From Oscillospiraceae bacterium (lineage in GTDB: Bacteria > Bacillota > Clostridia > UBA1381 > UBA9506), in the NCBI GenBank assembly GCA_015068935.1, contig SVJO01000006.1:1-62218 (forward strand): a stretch of 62,218 bases of DNA. The letters run 5' to 3'. Every line of letters begins with the position of its first letter. Position 1 is the first letter of the stretch. The notes under the pieces are model-generated. The model was not told the DNA's origin. It saw only the letters and a program-made list of their open reading frames with translations, and searched no databases. The position numbers and the translations under genes were made by a program. Below are positions 54,030 to 62,218 of this stretch, piece after piece.

Positions 54030-54572
54030 TTAACCGAAGTATCTTTTGAGTAAGCCTTCAAAGCCTTTTCCATGACGAGCTTCGTCACGCGCCATTTCAT
54101 GAACTGTATCATGGATAGCATCTAAATTTTGTTCTTTAGCACGTTTAGCTAAATCAAATTTACCTGCTGTTGCACCATTTTCAGCATCAACTCTCATCTC
54201 TAAATTCTTTTTAGTTGAATCTGTTACAACTTCGCCTAAAAGCTCTGCAAATTTTGCAGCATGCTCTGCTTCTTCATATGCTGCCTTTTCCCAGTAAAGA
54301 CCTATTTCGGGATAACCCTCTCTGTGAGCTACTCTCGCCATTGCAAGATACATTCCAACCTCACAGCACTCGCCTTCAAAGTTAGCTCTTAAATCTTTCA
54401 AAATATCCTCGCTCACACCTTTAGCAACACCAACTACATGCTCTGCTGCCCATGTTTTCTCGCCAGCCTGCTCTTTAAATTTTTCTGCAGGAACACCACA
54501 CTGTGGGCACTTATTTGGTGCCTCAGAACCTTCGTGAACATAACCGCATACTGAACATACAAATTTTTTCAT
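54030..54572 (-). CDS. Reverse rubrerythrin, 3' end supplied by the element
   Basis: The 180-residue protein has an N-terminal rubredoxin domain ([10 protein letters not shown] and [11 protein letters not shown]) and a C-terminal ferritin-like di-iron domain ([37 protein letters not shown] and [10 protein letters not shown]). This order defines reverse rubrerythrins, which reduce peroxide in anaerobes with electrons from rubredoxin-type carriers. Its last 18 codons come from the integrated element and are 72 percent identical in bases to the displaced fragment at 38242. A Fur/PerR-type gene lies 50 bases upstream on the same strand. Confidence 0.95.
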   Translation of the reverse strand: MKKFVCSVCGYVHEGSEAPNKCPQCGVPAEKFKEQAGEKTWAAEHVVGVAKGVSEDILKDLRANFEGECCEVGMYLAMARVAHREGYPEIGLYWEKAAYEEAEHAAKFAELLGEVVTDSTKKNLEMRVDAENGATAGKFDLAKRAKEQNLDAIHDTVHEMARDEARHGKGFEGLLKRYFG

Positions 54573-54622
54573 AATTAAATTCCTCCAAATTAATTTATTT
54601 ATTATTTTATTAATACACTTTT

Positions 54623-54991
54623 TTATTTATTACACTCAGGACAAACTCCAAAAACATAAAGCTCATGACTTTTTATTTTCATTGCATCTTCGTTTTTAAA
54701 TGTAATATTTAAATCGTCATCATTAAGGTCGCTTACATTTCCGCAGCACTCGCACAAAAAATGATAGTGATTGCTTATATCGGCATCATACCTGTCTGCT
54801 CCTTCGCCTAAATTCAGCTTTTTTATAAGCCCCTGTGAATGTAACATTTTCAGGTTTCTGTAAACTGTAGCAATCCCAAGCTCAGGATGGTCGTTTCTCA
54901 AATCGTCAAAAATATGCTCTGGTGTAGGATGTGATTTAGTACCTTTGAGATATTCTAAAATCATATCTCTCTGCTTGCTGTGTTTATACAT
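54623..54991 (-). CDS. Fur/PerR-family metalloregulator
   Basis: The 122-residue protein has an N-terminal winged helix ([27 protein letters not shown]) and a C-terminal [12 protein letters not shown] segment with a further cysteine pair near the end (CPECNK), typical of the structural zinc site. Fur and PerR cannot be separated by eye, but the downstream rubrerythrin fits peroxide control. A Fur-box-like site overlaps its own promoter, so autoregulation is likely. Confidence 0.9.
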   Translation of the reverse strand: MYKHSKQRDMILEYLKGTKSHPTPEHIFDDLRNDHPELGIATVYRNLKMLHSQGLIKKLNLGEGADRYDADISNHYHFLCECCGNVSDLNDDDLNITFKNEDAMKIKSHELYVFGVCPECNK

Positions 54992-55015
54992 TGCAACACC
55001 TCTTTTCTTTCAAAT

Positions 55016-55076
55016 TGATAATCATTATCATTATCAACTACAGTTACATTATAACAAGTGTATATATTTTTGTCAA
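55016..55076 (-). promoter_or_regulatory. Promoter with Fur box upstream of the Fur/PerR gene
   Basis: On the minus strand TTGACA (55076-55071) and TATAAT (55053-55048) are 17 bases apart. A 15-bp palindrome TGATAATCATTATCA (55016-55030) lies just downstream, equal to the Bacillus subtilis Fur consensus TGATAATNATTATCA, and a further overlapping TTATCA extends it to 55036. Confidence 0.85.
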
Positions 55077-55145
55077 TACCTTTTTTTAAAAAAATAAAAA
55101 ACTTTTTTACTTTTTTCAAGCTATATAAATATGCAGTTTTCAGCA

Positions 55146-55188
55146 TAAAAAAAGAGACTTTTTGTCATAGCAACAAAAAATCTCTTTT
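55146..55188 (-). terminator. Terminator after PepSY lipoprotein gene
   Basis: AAAGAGA and TCTCTTT stems with extended T-rich pairs are followed by T residues on the minus strand. Confidence 0.75.
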
Positions 55189-55201
55189 AAAACTCGCTAT
55201 A

Positions 55202-55579
55202 TTAATCTTTATCGACACTCCATGAGATAATCTCTCCTGTCAATGCATCGATGTCCGCCTCATACTCGGTTGTATCCTTTTTAAAGTCTATTTCATATAT
55301 CCATCTTCCGCCGTCAGACTCAAGCTCTGTTCTGTCATATATAATGCCTTCATCTGTTATACCTGCTTTTTCAAGAGCTATTTCTTTGGCTTTTTCCTCA
55401 CCTATATATTCTTCTTTTGACGGTTTTCCCTTATAGACGTTCTTTGCATCGTCTTTAAGCTCTTTTATATCCTCTTTTACATCTGAAATCTCTTCTTTTA
55501 CTTCGTCCTTAACATTTTGCATACTGCAGCCGCTGAAAATAATAGAAACTGCAAAAAGGCAAGCTAATATTTTCTTCAT
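55202..55579 (-). CDS. PepSY-domain lipoprotein
   Basis: The 125-residue protein has a signal segment ending in the lipobox FSGC, a Lys/Glu-rich coiled stretch (residues about 25-50), and a C-terminal PepSY-type domain (GEEKAKEIALEKAGI, then WIYEIDF and YEADIDALTGEII). PepSY proteins are extracytoplasmic and may inhibit proteases or have a structural role. It stands alone between the regulator and the sigma factor. Confidence 0.85.
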   Translation of the reverse strand: MKKILACLFAVSIIFSGCSMQNVKDEVKEEISDVKEDIKELKDDAKNVYKGKPSKEEYIGEEKAKEIALEKAGITDEGIIYDRTELESDGGRWIYEIDFKKDTTEYEADIDALTGEIISWSVDKD

Positions 55580-55679
55580 TTAAAACACTCCTTATTTATA
55601 TATATTATAATTTATGACAATGATAAATTTTTATGCAAAATTATTTTTCCGGCTAATTTAAACTTTAAGCATAAATAAT

Positions 55680-55708
55680 TTGACTTTATTTTTTAAATAA
55701 TGTAAAAT
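55680..55708 (+). promoter_or_regulatory. Promoter of the sigma factor gene
   Basis: TTGACT (55680-55685) and TAAAAT (55703-55708) have a 17-base spacer. Confidence 0.7.
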
Positions 55709-55734
55709 TATATTACAGGAAGGAATGACAGCCC

Positions 55735-56493
55735 ATGAGTGAAGCTATTAAAAATAATCAGATAAATATGTCAGATGAATATACTTTATTTTGCGAATAC
55801 TTAAAAAGCGGTGACACAAGTCTTCGTGACAAAATTTTTGAAAAATATATTCACATACCGCACTCCATAGCTAAAAGGTATGCCTTAAAAGCTCCCGATT
55901 ATGATGATTTATACCAATGTGCATGTCTCGGTCTTTTAAATGCTATCAATAATTTCAATCCTGAATTTAATGTAAAATTTTACACGTATGCATCGCCTTG
56001 CGTGCTCAATGAAGTGAAAAAGTATTTTAGGGAAAAAGGAAATTTTATTAAAATCCCTCAAAGACTTTATCACATTTTTTATAAAGCCAAAAAATTAAAA
56101 AATGAAACGTATCAATCAACAGGCAAAGAGATGTCAACAGAAGAGCTTGCTGATAAACTTGGCCTTATTTATGATGAGGTTGAGTGTGCGCTTAACTGGG
56201 GCACAAATAAAATCAGCAGGTCCTTAGACCAGTTCATGCACGAGGGCGAGGATATGGTGTATTCCGACCTGATTGCAATAGAAGATAACAGTCTTTTGCT
56301 TGTAGAAAATAAGCTGTTTTTGGAAAACTGCTTTAATAGTTTAACAAGCGAAGAAAAACTCTTTTTAAAATACCGCTATTATGACGAGAAAAGCCAGCTT
56401 GAAATTTCAAAACTAATGAACGTATCACAAATGAAAATTTCACGAATGGAAAAAAAAGTGCTTTCCGTCTTAAAAAATATGTATTATGAATAG
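55735..56493 (+). CDS. Sigma-70 family factor, SigB/SigF type
   Basis: The 252-residue protein lacks region 1 and carries region 2 (DYDDLYQCACLGLLNAINNFNPEFNVKFYTYASPCVLNEVKKYFRE), region 3 (about 115-160) and region 4 (LTSEEKLFLKYRYYDEKSQLEISKLMNVSQMKISRMEKKVL). That layout fits the general-stress and sporulation sigma group. No anti-sigma or anti-anti-sigma gene is adjacent, so its control is unknown. Confidence 0.88.
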   Translation: MSEAIKNNQINMSDEYTLFCEYLKSGDTSLRDKIFEKYIHIPHSIAKRYALKAPDYDDLYQCACLGLLNAINNFNPEFNVKFYTYASPCVLNEVKKYFREKGNFIKIPQRLYHIFYKAKKLKNETYQSTGKEMSTEELADKLGLIYDEVECALNWGTNKISRSLDQFMHEGEDMVYSDLIAIEDNSLLLVENKLFLENCFNSLTSEEKLFLKYRYYDEKSQLEISKLMNVSQMKISRMEKKVLSVLKNMYYE

Positions 56494-56510
56494 ATAAATA
56501 CTACCTAAAT

Positions 56511-57923
56511 TTAAAAGGAAATATACTCTATATAATTTTTTGTGAATTCATCGCAAAGAGAAAGCTCTGTGTATTCAGCTTTTTTTGCAATTTCCTCTGT
56601 TATTTTAATATTGTTTCTATCCTCTAAAATCATACTTGCTCCTTTTAAGGCTGCGTTAGATAAAAGTATGATTTTTTCTTTTGGGATTTTTGGAATCAGG
56701 CCTGTTTTCTGACAGTTTTCCATATTGGCATTTTTCCCCAGCGCCCCTGTAATGTAGAGTTTTTTAAGCTCATTTGCTGAAATTTCTGCTTTTTTTAAAA
56801 GAGTTTCTATACCTGCCCTGATTGCTGCTTTACCAAGCTGGAAGTTCCTTACGTCCTGAGGCGAAATAAATACTGAGCTTTCATTTATAGGGAAATCTTT
56901 TTCCAGATAACCGTCTTTTGAAATTATGCCCTTTTTGAGCATATAGCAAATAGCATCTATAAGACCGCTCGCACATATCCCCTTTGGTTTTTCTCCTCCC
57001 ACGGTTTTATAACTTCCGTCAGCTGACACATGATTTATTGCTCCACTTACTGCAAACATTCCATGAGAAATTGATGCTCCCTCAAAAGCAGGACCTGCAG
57101 CAGTCGATGAAACATATAGTTTTCCACCGCTATAGAGCGCCATTTCTCCGTTTGTTCCGATATCGACTAAAAGAGACGGTCCCTCGGAGAGCATACCGCT
57201 TGCAAGTATTGCAAGAGTTGTGTCTGCACCGACATATGCTGAAATACAACGAGGAATATACACGTTTTCATTCCATGAGCCAAAAAGTGTCTCAGGCTTA
57301 AACGGATAAGATGCAATTGAGCCTGAGTCAAGCCCTGAGTAAAAATGGAGCATTGCAGTATTTCCCGTAACTACTGAATATTCTATCTTGTCATATAGGT
57401 CACCTGCTAAATTCCTGATTGACGAGAAAAGTTCTTTTCTTAGTATATCCCTTCCCTCTTCACTTTTTGAAAACATAATTCTTGAGATAATATCTGCACC
57501 GAATTTACCTTGCGGATTTAACATTTTTCCATGCTTTAAGAGTGTTTTTGCATCGGGAAGGTAAAAGTTTGCCTCTATTACAGTTGTACCCAAATCAATA
57601 GCGGCAATACATTTATCTACACTATTTAAACTTTCACTGATACAAAAATCGGTTTTTACATCACCGTTTAAACCTTCTTTAGCGCAAAAATCCACTTCAA
57701 CATCGCCAAATGCAAATGCTCTGCAGGCAAGTCTTACCCCGTTTTTCTTTTCTTCATCGGTCAAAATATTGCTTTCTGCCTCAGAAAGCGGAGAAAGATT
57801 TCCGCTTGCCTTCACCTTACATTTTCCGCATGTTCCGTTTCCGCCGCATGGCTTATCAATCACCATACCGCTATGAGCCATAATATCCCAGAGCAATTTT
57901 TTCTCACTGTTTTTTATAAGCAC
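56511..57923 (-). CDS. 2Fe-2S ferredoxin/ASKHA activator (RACo-like)
   Basis: The 470-residue protein has an N-terminal [2Fe-2S] ferredoxin domain (PCGGNGTCGKCKV near residue 25, with a later LACRAF) and a large ASKHA domain with AAIDLGTTVIEANF, DIGTNGEMAL and AGPAFEGA. This is the layout of reductive activators of corrinoid proteins. A methyltransferase partner is not visible here, so the substrate is unknown. The start is GTG at 57923 with AAGGAG upstream. Confidence 0.87.
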   Translation of the reverse strand: MLIKNSEKKLLWDIMAHSGMVIDKPCGGNGTCGKCKVKASGNLSPLSEAESNILTDEEKKNGVRLACRAFAFGDVEVDFCAKEGLNGDVKTDFCISESLNSVDKCIAAIDLGTTVIEANFYLPDAKTLLKHGKMLNPQGKFGADIISRIMFSKSEEGRDILRKELFSSIRNLAGDLYDKIEYSVVTGNTAMLHFYSGLDSGSIASYPFKPETLFGSWNENVYIPRCISAYVGADTTLAILASGMLSEGPSLLVDIGTNGEMALYSGGKLYVSSTAAGPAFEGASISHGMFAVSGAINHVSADGSYKTVGGEKPKGICASGLIDAICYMLKKGIISKDGYLEKDFPINESSVFISPQDVRNFQLGKAAIRAGIETLLKKAEISANELKKLYITGALGKNANMENCQKTGLIPKIPKEKIILLSNAALKGASMILEDRNNIKITEEIAKKAEYTELSLCDEFTKNYIEYISF

Positions 57924-57984
57924 GGGACTTCTCTCCTTAGAAAAAATGTACTCTATCAGATTGATGAGTACATTTAATTACTGA

Positions 57985-58401
57985 TTATTTCTTTTCAGAC
58001 TCGCAATATACACACCTGTATACTCCGTTTTTCTTATCTGTGAGCTTGAATACATGCTCAATCTCCTGCTCTGTAGATGTGATACATCTCGGATTTTTAC
58101 ATGTGATGATATTTGCAATTTTTTCGGGAAGTTCTAAGTGGCACTTTTCAACAATAACACCATCTTTGATTTTGTTTACTGTAATATCAGGGTCTATATA
58201 ACCTAAAACATTAAGGTTTAAATCAATTTCATCATCTATCTTTATTATGTCCTTCTTGCCCATTTTATTGCTTTTTACGTTTTTGATAATAGCAACACAG
58301 CAGTCAAGTTTATCAAGCTCTAAGTATTTATATATTTCCATACTCTTTCCTGCTTTTATATGGTCTAAAACAAATCCGCATTTTATGCTGTCTATATTCA
58401 T
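57985..58401 (-). CDS. pyrI: Aspartate carbamoyltransferase regulatory chain
   Basis: PyrI binds nucleotide effectors and the catalytic PyrB trimer. The 138-residue protein has a nucleotide-binding N-terminal part and a C-terminal zinc domain whose four cysteines are visible as CKNPRC and CVYC with short spacing. Its start overlaps the pyrB stop by 4 bases. Confidence 0.95.
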   Translation of the reverse strand: MNIDSIKCGFVLDHIKAGKSMEIYKYLELDKLDCCVAIIKNVKSNKMGKKDIIKIDDEIDLNLNVLGYIDPDITVNKIKDGVIVEKCHLELPEKIANIITCKNPRCITSTEQEIEHVFKLTDKKNGVYRCVYCESEKK

Positions 58402-59315
58402 ACTTCCACCTCCAGAAGCTTCATCATAAGAGCCTTTCTTACTATTTTTCCGTTCTCAACCTGTTTGAAATAACATGCTCTCTTGTCATCGTCAACTTCT
58501 CTGCTGATTTCATTCACACGCGGAAGCGGGTGCAAAATAGCAAGGTCATCTTTAGCGAGTGCAAGTTTTTGCATATCTAAAATATAGCTGTCTTTAAGTC
58601 TTATATAATCTGCCTCATTAAAAAATCTCTCTTTTTGCACTCTTGTCATATATAAAATATCAAGGTCGCCTATTGCACTCTCTAAGCAATCAGTTTCAAC
58701 AAAGGAAATTCCCTCAATATTTGAAATTTCATGTTTGAGATAATCGGGAATTTTAAGCTCATCAGGCGAAATAAATACAAAATTAATATTGTCATATCTA
58801 ACTAAGGCATTAACCAGTGAATGAACCGTTCTGCCGAACATCAAATCTCCGCACATGCCTACTGTTAGATTTGACATTCTCCCCTTTTCACGTCTTATTG
58901 TGAGCAGGTCAGTTAACGTCTGAGTCGGGTGATTATGACCGCCGTCTCCTGCATTTATTACTGGAACAGGTGATTTTAAAGAGGCAACCATAGGTGCACC
59001 CTCTTTCGGATGTCTCATTGCGATAATGTCAGCATAGCAACCTACTGTTCTTACAGTGTCAGAAACACTCTCGCCCTTTGTTGCAGAGCTGGATTCTGCT
59101 GTTGAAAAACCTAAAACACTGCCTCCAAGCTCCAGCATCGCCGCCTCAAAGCTCAGTCTTGTCCTTGTGCTTGGTTCAAAGAAAAGTGTCGCAAGTTTTT
59201 TACCGTCGCATACATGACTGTATTTCTCTCTGTTTGAAATCATGTCGTCTGCTGTATCTAAAATCTCATTGATTTCTTCTACAGATAAATCCTTAATGTC
59301 TATTATGTGGCGCAT
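58398..59315 (-). CDS. pyrB: Aspartate carbamoyltransferase catalytic chain
   Basis: PyrB makes carbamoyl-aspartate in pyrimidine synthesis. [12 protein letters not shown] (the carbamoyl-phosphate loop), [15 protein letters not shown], and HPLPRVNEI are intact. The 305-residue length is standard. It is coupled to pyrI and follows pyrE. Confidence 0.97.
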   Translation of the reverse strand: MRHIIDIKDLSVEEINEILDTADDMISNREKYSHVCDGKKLATLFFEPSTRTRLSFEAAMLELGGSVLGFSTAESSSATKGESVSDTVRTVGCYADIIAMRHPKEGAPMVASLKSPVPVINAGDGGHNHPTQTLTDLLTIRREKGRMSNLTVGMCGDLMFGRTVHSLVNALVRYDNINFVFISPDELKIPDYLKHEISNIEGISFVETDCLESAIGDLDILYMTRVQKERFFNEADYIRLKDSYILDMQKLALAKDDLAILHPLPRVNEISREVDDDKRACYFKQVENGKIVRKALMMKLLEVEV

Positions 59316-59351
59316 GTTTTCCTCCTCATTATTCTTCTGTATTTAATATTA

Positions 59352-59981
59352 TTAACCTATCCAGCTTTCATCGTCAGGATTGTTTCTGAAAGAAATTAAT
59401 CTTTCAATATCACTTTCCTTTATATAACCTTCCTCTGCTGCAACTTTAACCAAACAGTCAAAATCTGTAAGACTGATATTTTTAACATCTGCACCAGCAA
59501 GTCTATCTAAACCTTTTTTCATTCCATATGTAAAGATGCTGACAATACCTAAAACGTGTGCACCTTCATCACGCAAAGCATTAACAACATCAATAACACT
59601 TCCGCCTGTCGAGATTAAATCTTCAATGACTACAACCTTCTGTCCTTTTTCGAGCTTTCCTTCAATTTTATTTGTTCTTCCATGGTCTTTTGCACTTGAA
59701 CGCACATATCCCATTGGAAGCTCTAAAATTTGTGCTGCTATAGCTGCATGCGCAATACCTGCTGTACTTGTTCCCATAAGGGCCTCACATTCAGGATATT
59801 GCTCTTTCACAGTTTCTGCAATTGCATTTTCCACTCTGTTCCTGACGTCAGGTGCAGATAGAATCAGTCTGTTGTCACAATATATTGGGCTTTTAATTCC
59901 GCTTGCCCATGTAAACGGTTCATCAGGCCTTAAGAAAACAGCGCGTATGTTAAGTAAATCCTTTGCTATCAGCTTCTTCAT
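59352..59981 (-). CDS. pyrE: Orotate phosphoribosyltransferase
   Basis: PyrE converts orotate to OMP. The PRPP-binding motif VVVIEDLISTGGSVIDVV and the upstream YVRSSAKDHGRTN are present in a 209-residue protein of normal length. It is the first gene of a pyrE-pyrB-pyrI transcript. No PyrR attenuator is visible upstream. Confidence 0.95.
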   Translation of the reverse strand: MKKLIAKDLLNIRAVFLRPDEPFTWASGIKSPIYCDNRLILSAPDVRNRVENAIAETVKEQYPECEALMGTSTAGIAHAAIAAQILELPMGYVRSSAKDHGRTNKIEGKLEKGQKVVVIEDLISTGGSVIDVVNALRDEGAHVLGIVSIFTYGMKKGLDRLAGADVKNISLTDFDCLVKVAAEEGYIKESDIERLISFRNNPDDESWIG

Positions 59982-60085
59982 AAATTTTATTATCCTTTCA
60001 TATTTTATCTTTTTTATTTTACCACAATCGAGTTTTTTTGTAAAGCATATTTCTGTTTATTTTAAAAAAAAAGACTCCATTAAGA

Positions 60086-60124
60086 TAAAAAAAGAGATTG
60101 CTTTATTTGAGTAAAGCAATCCCC
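60086..60124 (-). terminator. Terminator after solute-binding protein gene
   Basis: On the minus strand GATTGCTTTA pairs with TAAAGCAATC and is followed by T residues. It separates the transporter operon from pyrE. Confidence 0.85.
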
Positions 60125-60157
60125 TTATTTATTTAATAAATTTTATGCGAATTAAGA

Positions 60158-61987
60158 TTATTTCATTGCTGATTTAATCGTTTCATAGTATGGAAGAGCG
60201 ATTTCAGTCATCTCTTTTTCCATCTTCTCAACATCACAGATTTTGTTAACTATAGCAAGCACTTCGTCCCATTTTTTATCAAATGCGCCTTCTTCAGCTG
60301 CTATAGCTTTCTTAATTGCAATTTCGTATTCCTCACGTCTTGCCCAGTAATTTACAAGCTCTTCAATCTCACCGAATTCTGCAGAGTATGCATAGCTCGG
60401 AGGAGCATCAACAACAGAAGTGATGTACTTGCTGTCAGGACTGAACTTAAAGCCAGTTGATGCCTGAGGTGTAAGTTTTACTGTTGCGCCTGCCATAAAG
60501 TCGGGTGAATATGGGTTAACGTTGGTAGGAAGAACTCTGAATTTACCGCCCTTATTATTAAGACCTTTTGTTTTAGCAACATCTACGCTCGGACCAGAAG
60601 AGAAAACCCAGCTGTTAGTGTATGATTCATCTCTGTAAACACGGATGCCGTCTTCGTTTACAGTGTATAAGTCTGCTTCTTCAGGACCCCAGATAGCAAT
60701 TTCCATGAATTCATCTGTAAACTGAATGTCAGCCCATTTTAACACCTGAATAACTTCTTCTTCACTGAGTGTATTTGTGAAACAGAATGACTCACCGAAT
60801 GGATATTTAACAGTGAATGGGTCATAACCTTCGGGATTAGGAATGTCAATCCAGAACGGTCTGTATTTAAATGTAGCACCTGTTTCTTCAAGCTGCTTGT
60901 TAACATTTTTTAATGCGTCTGCTCTTGTTGCACAGCAGATTGCATAAACACCCTGGTAAACTTTTGCCTGGAACTGAGCGGTTGTATGAGCTAAGCTCTC
61001 AGGGTCAATAACTCTGTCAAGAATCATCTGGTTCTGAGTTTTTGCCATCTGTTTTACTAAATCTCCCATGAGCGGGATTTCAATTTCTTCTGTAGCTGTA
61101 TTCCAGTGAGCTGTATACTGGTGCCAGTTAGTACCATACATAGTATTTCCTAAGTATACTAAAGCTTCCCAGTTGTCACTGCCGTCGCCTGCATAACCGT
61201 AAGCATAAACTTTTCTGCCGTCTACAGTTTTATTTAAATCTTTGATTTTGTACATGAAATCGATTAATTCCTGTGATGTATGAATCGGAATATCCATGAT
61301 TTCATCGCCTACAGGAGCCTGTTTCTCCTTCATAAGAGCCATAATTTCATCGTATGTTTTACATTCAGGGAAGATTTCTTTTAAGATATCATCTCTGATG
61401 TAAAGTGATGTCTGAATACTTGAAGGTAAAGAGCCTTTTAAATCTACTAACCTCTTAAGTTCTTCAGCGTCATGGTCATAAAGAACTGACTCAATTTCGC
61501 CATTGTCGAATCTGAATGGGATACCTGTAATCTTGCCGTCTTCTGTTCTGAAATAGTCCCACATGTATGAAGGAGTTCTCTTCCAGATGTTAGGAGCATA
61601 AGTCTTAATCATCTCTTCATCTAAAAGTGTAAGAGCTTCTAAACTAAGGAGCTTGTTGTAATGAGCAGGGCCCTGTCCTGACTGACACCATACAACATCC
61701 GGCAGATTGTCGCCTGTGTAGAGTTTAGTGAGCTTTGAGTCCCACTGTCCGCCGTCATTACCATAGATGTTCTGAACATAAACACCTGTCTTATCTGTAA
61801 GCCACTGTGTAGGAATGTCCTCTTCAAGTTCCTGGTACACATATCCTGTTCCCTGTGTGTTCCAAACAGTAATCTCAAGTGTTGCACCTTTTGAACCGTT
61901 TGTGTTTGCACCAATACATGATGTAAGCATCAAAGCACTAAGCACTAATGCAAGTATTGCTGCAATTGTCTTTCTTTTTCTTAACAT
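60158..61987 (-). CDS. Extracellular solute-binding lipoprotein, ABC transporter
   Basis: The 609-residue protein has a signal segment with the lipobox LTSC near residue 23, so it is anchored outside the membrane. Size and composition (Trp/Tyr-rich, many aromatic surface loops) fit the larger sugar- or oligosaccharide-binding proteins of the LipO/YtcQ type. A permease gene ends just upstream on the same strand. The ligand is unknown. Confidence 0.85.
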   Translation of the reverse strand: MLRKRKTIAAILALVLSALMLTSCIGANTNGSKGATLEITVWNTQGTGYVYQELEEDIPTQWLTDKTGVYVQNIYGNDGGQWDSKLTKLYTGDNLPDVVWCQSGQGPAHYNKLLSLEALTLLDEEMIKTYAPNIWKRTPSYMWDYFRTEDGKITGIPFRFDNGEIESVLYDHDAEELKRLVDLKGSLPSSIQTSLYIRDDILKEIFPECKTYDEIMALMKEKQAPVGDEIMDIPIHTSQELIDFMYKIKDLNKTVDGRKVYAYGYAGDGSDNWEALVYLGNTMYGTNWHQYTAHWNTATEEIEIPLMGDLVKQMAKTQNQMILDRVIDPESLAHTTAQFQAKVYQGVYAICCATRADALKNVNKQLEETGATFKYRPFWIDIPNPEGYDPFTVKYPFGESFCFTNTLSEEEVIQVLKWADIQFTDEFMEIAIWGPEEADLYTVNEDGIRVYRDESYTNSWVFSSGPSVDVAKTKGLNNKGGKFRVLPTNVNPYSPDFMAGATVKLTPQASTGFKFSPDSKYITSVVDAPPSYAYSAEFGEIEELVNYWARREEYEIAIKKAIAAEEGAFDKKWDEVLAIVNKICDVEKMEKEMTEIALPYYETIKSAMK

Positions 61988-62030
61988 AGTTCTTCTCCTT
62001 TTCTTTTTTTATATATAGGTACAGCTAAAA

Positions 62031-62218
62031 TCAACCTTTAACTGCGCCTAAAGTTACACCTTTGATAAAGTATTTCTGCAGGAACGGATACACCATAATA
62101 ATCGGTACTGTCGTTACTACAAGTGTTGCCGCCTTAACTGTCTCAGGTGTCGGAACTTCTGACTGTTCGTCTGCTCCGCTCTCCATCGCCATCTGACGTG
62201 CAAGTGAGCTCTCTTTGA
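62031..62218 (-). CDS. Partial carbohydrate ABC transporter permease
   Basis: The C-terminal 61 residues of a permease are visible, ending in [20 protein letters not shown], the conserved tail of LacG/MalG-type permeases. The 5' part lies beyond the right edge. It is followed by the solute-binding protein gene 43 bases downstream. Confidence 0.85.
   Translation of the reverse strand, partial: KESSLARQMAMESGADEQSEVPTPETVKAATLVVTTVPIIMVYPFLQKYFIKGVTLGAVKG

Larger units (their letters stand above)
38296..54084. mobile_element. Integrative element in the 3' end of reverse rubrerythrin
   Basis: About 15.8 kb is bounded by the duplicated rubrerythrin end. The integrase gene sits at the left border, and arm-like repeats lie near both ends. 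Cargo includes ArdC-like and DUF3846 proteins, an HUH endonuclease candidate, five unknown genes with structured leaders, Type III restriction-modification and a SLOG protein. There is no mating-pair apparatus, phage structural gene or coupling protein, so it fits an integrative mobilizable element or satellite better than a full conjugative element or prophage. Exact ends are set by the 9-base core and could shift by a few bases. Confidence 0.88.

Overview
The window is a low-GC chromosomal segment of an anaerobic Bacillota bacterium, most likely class Clostridia. The evidence is family-level: T-box control of aspS-gatA-gatB, a pyruvate formate-lyase pair, reverse rubrerythrin with a Fur/PerR regulator and a canonical Fur box, rubredoxin, ferritin, QueH, HemZ, NrdR, a DUF1385-prmC pair, class A RNase P RNA and SigB/F-like sigma architecture. 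I cannot place it below class.

Layout. 1-9700 is a mostly minus-strand housekeeping block (PHP protein, exonuclease, ung, nrdR, hemZ, MBL hydrolase, rel, recJ, lipoprotein). 9800-11700 is a two-gene surface-polysaccharide-type cassette (hexapeptide acyltransferase, glycosyltransferase). 11985-13835 holds cca and a GNAT gene. 13930-18918 is a T-box-controlled operon for the Asp-tRNA(Asn)/Glu-tRNA(Gln) transamidation pathway, in which GatC appears fused to the C-terminus of AspRS and GatA is short and lacks part of its catalytic signature. 19135-27421 carries a ZIP transporter, glycerol-1-phosphate dehydrogenase, queH, DUF1385, prmC and pflB-pflA. 27603-30029 holds small uncharacterised genes. 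rnpB lies at 30081-30421 (minus), followed by tsaC-like, rimI, tsaD and mltG. 34120-35059 is an iron/oxygen cluster (rubredoxin, ferritin, BFD-like), then a LysR regulator divergent from a DctM-like permease.

38296-54084 (about 15.8 kb) is an integrated mobile element. Its left border abuts a 54-bp fragment of a reverse-rubrerythrin 3' end; its right border supplies the present 3' end of the intact reverse-rubrerythrin gene. The two ends encode 16 of 17 identical residues but match at only 39 of 54 bases, sharing a 9-base core. The element encodes a tyrosine integrase, an ArdC-like protein, a DUF3846 protein, two winged-helix-like proteins, a small stand-alone HUH endonuclease candidate, an operon of five unknown genes, a Cro-like regulator overlapping a Type III restriction-modification operon, a conserved unknown and a SLOG-family protein. 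No conjugation apparatus is visible.

The most unusual content is in the element's RNA and DNA control sequences. Three genes of the unknown operon have related 5' leaders that can form either a helix that traps the Shine-Dalgarno sequence in its loop, or a hairpin that bridges a too-distant Shine-Dalgarno sequence to the start codon. The third leader differs in sequence but keeps both pairings. A 16-bp palindrome of the form TTCCG-N6-CGGAA recurs at the element's promoters and gene ends. The HUH gene sits behind a promoter, terminator and Shine-Dalgarno-sequestering hairpin, and the SLOG gene sits behind an apparent transcription attenuator.

54030-62218 returns to the chromosome: reverse rubrerythrin, Fur/PerR, PepSY lipoprotein, sigma factor, RACo-like ferredoxin/ASKHA protein, pyrI-pyrB-pyrE, and a sugar ABC transporter cut by the right edge.
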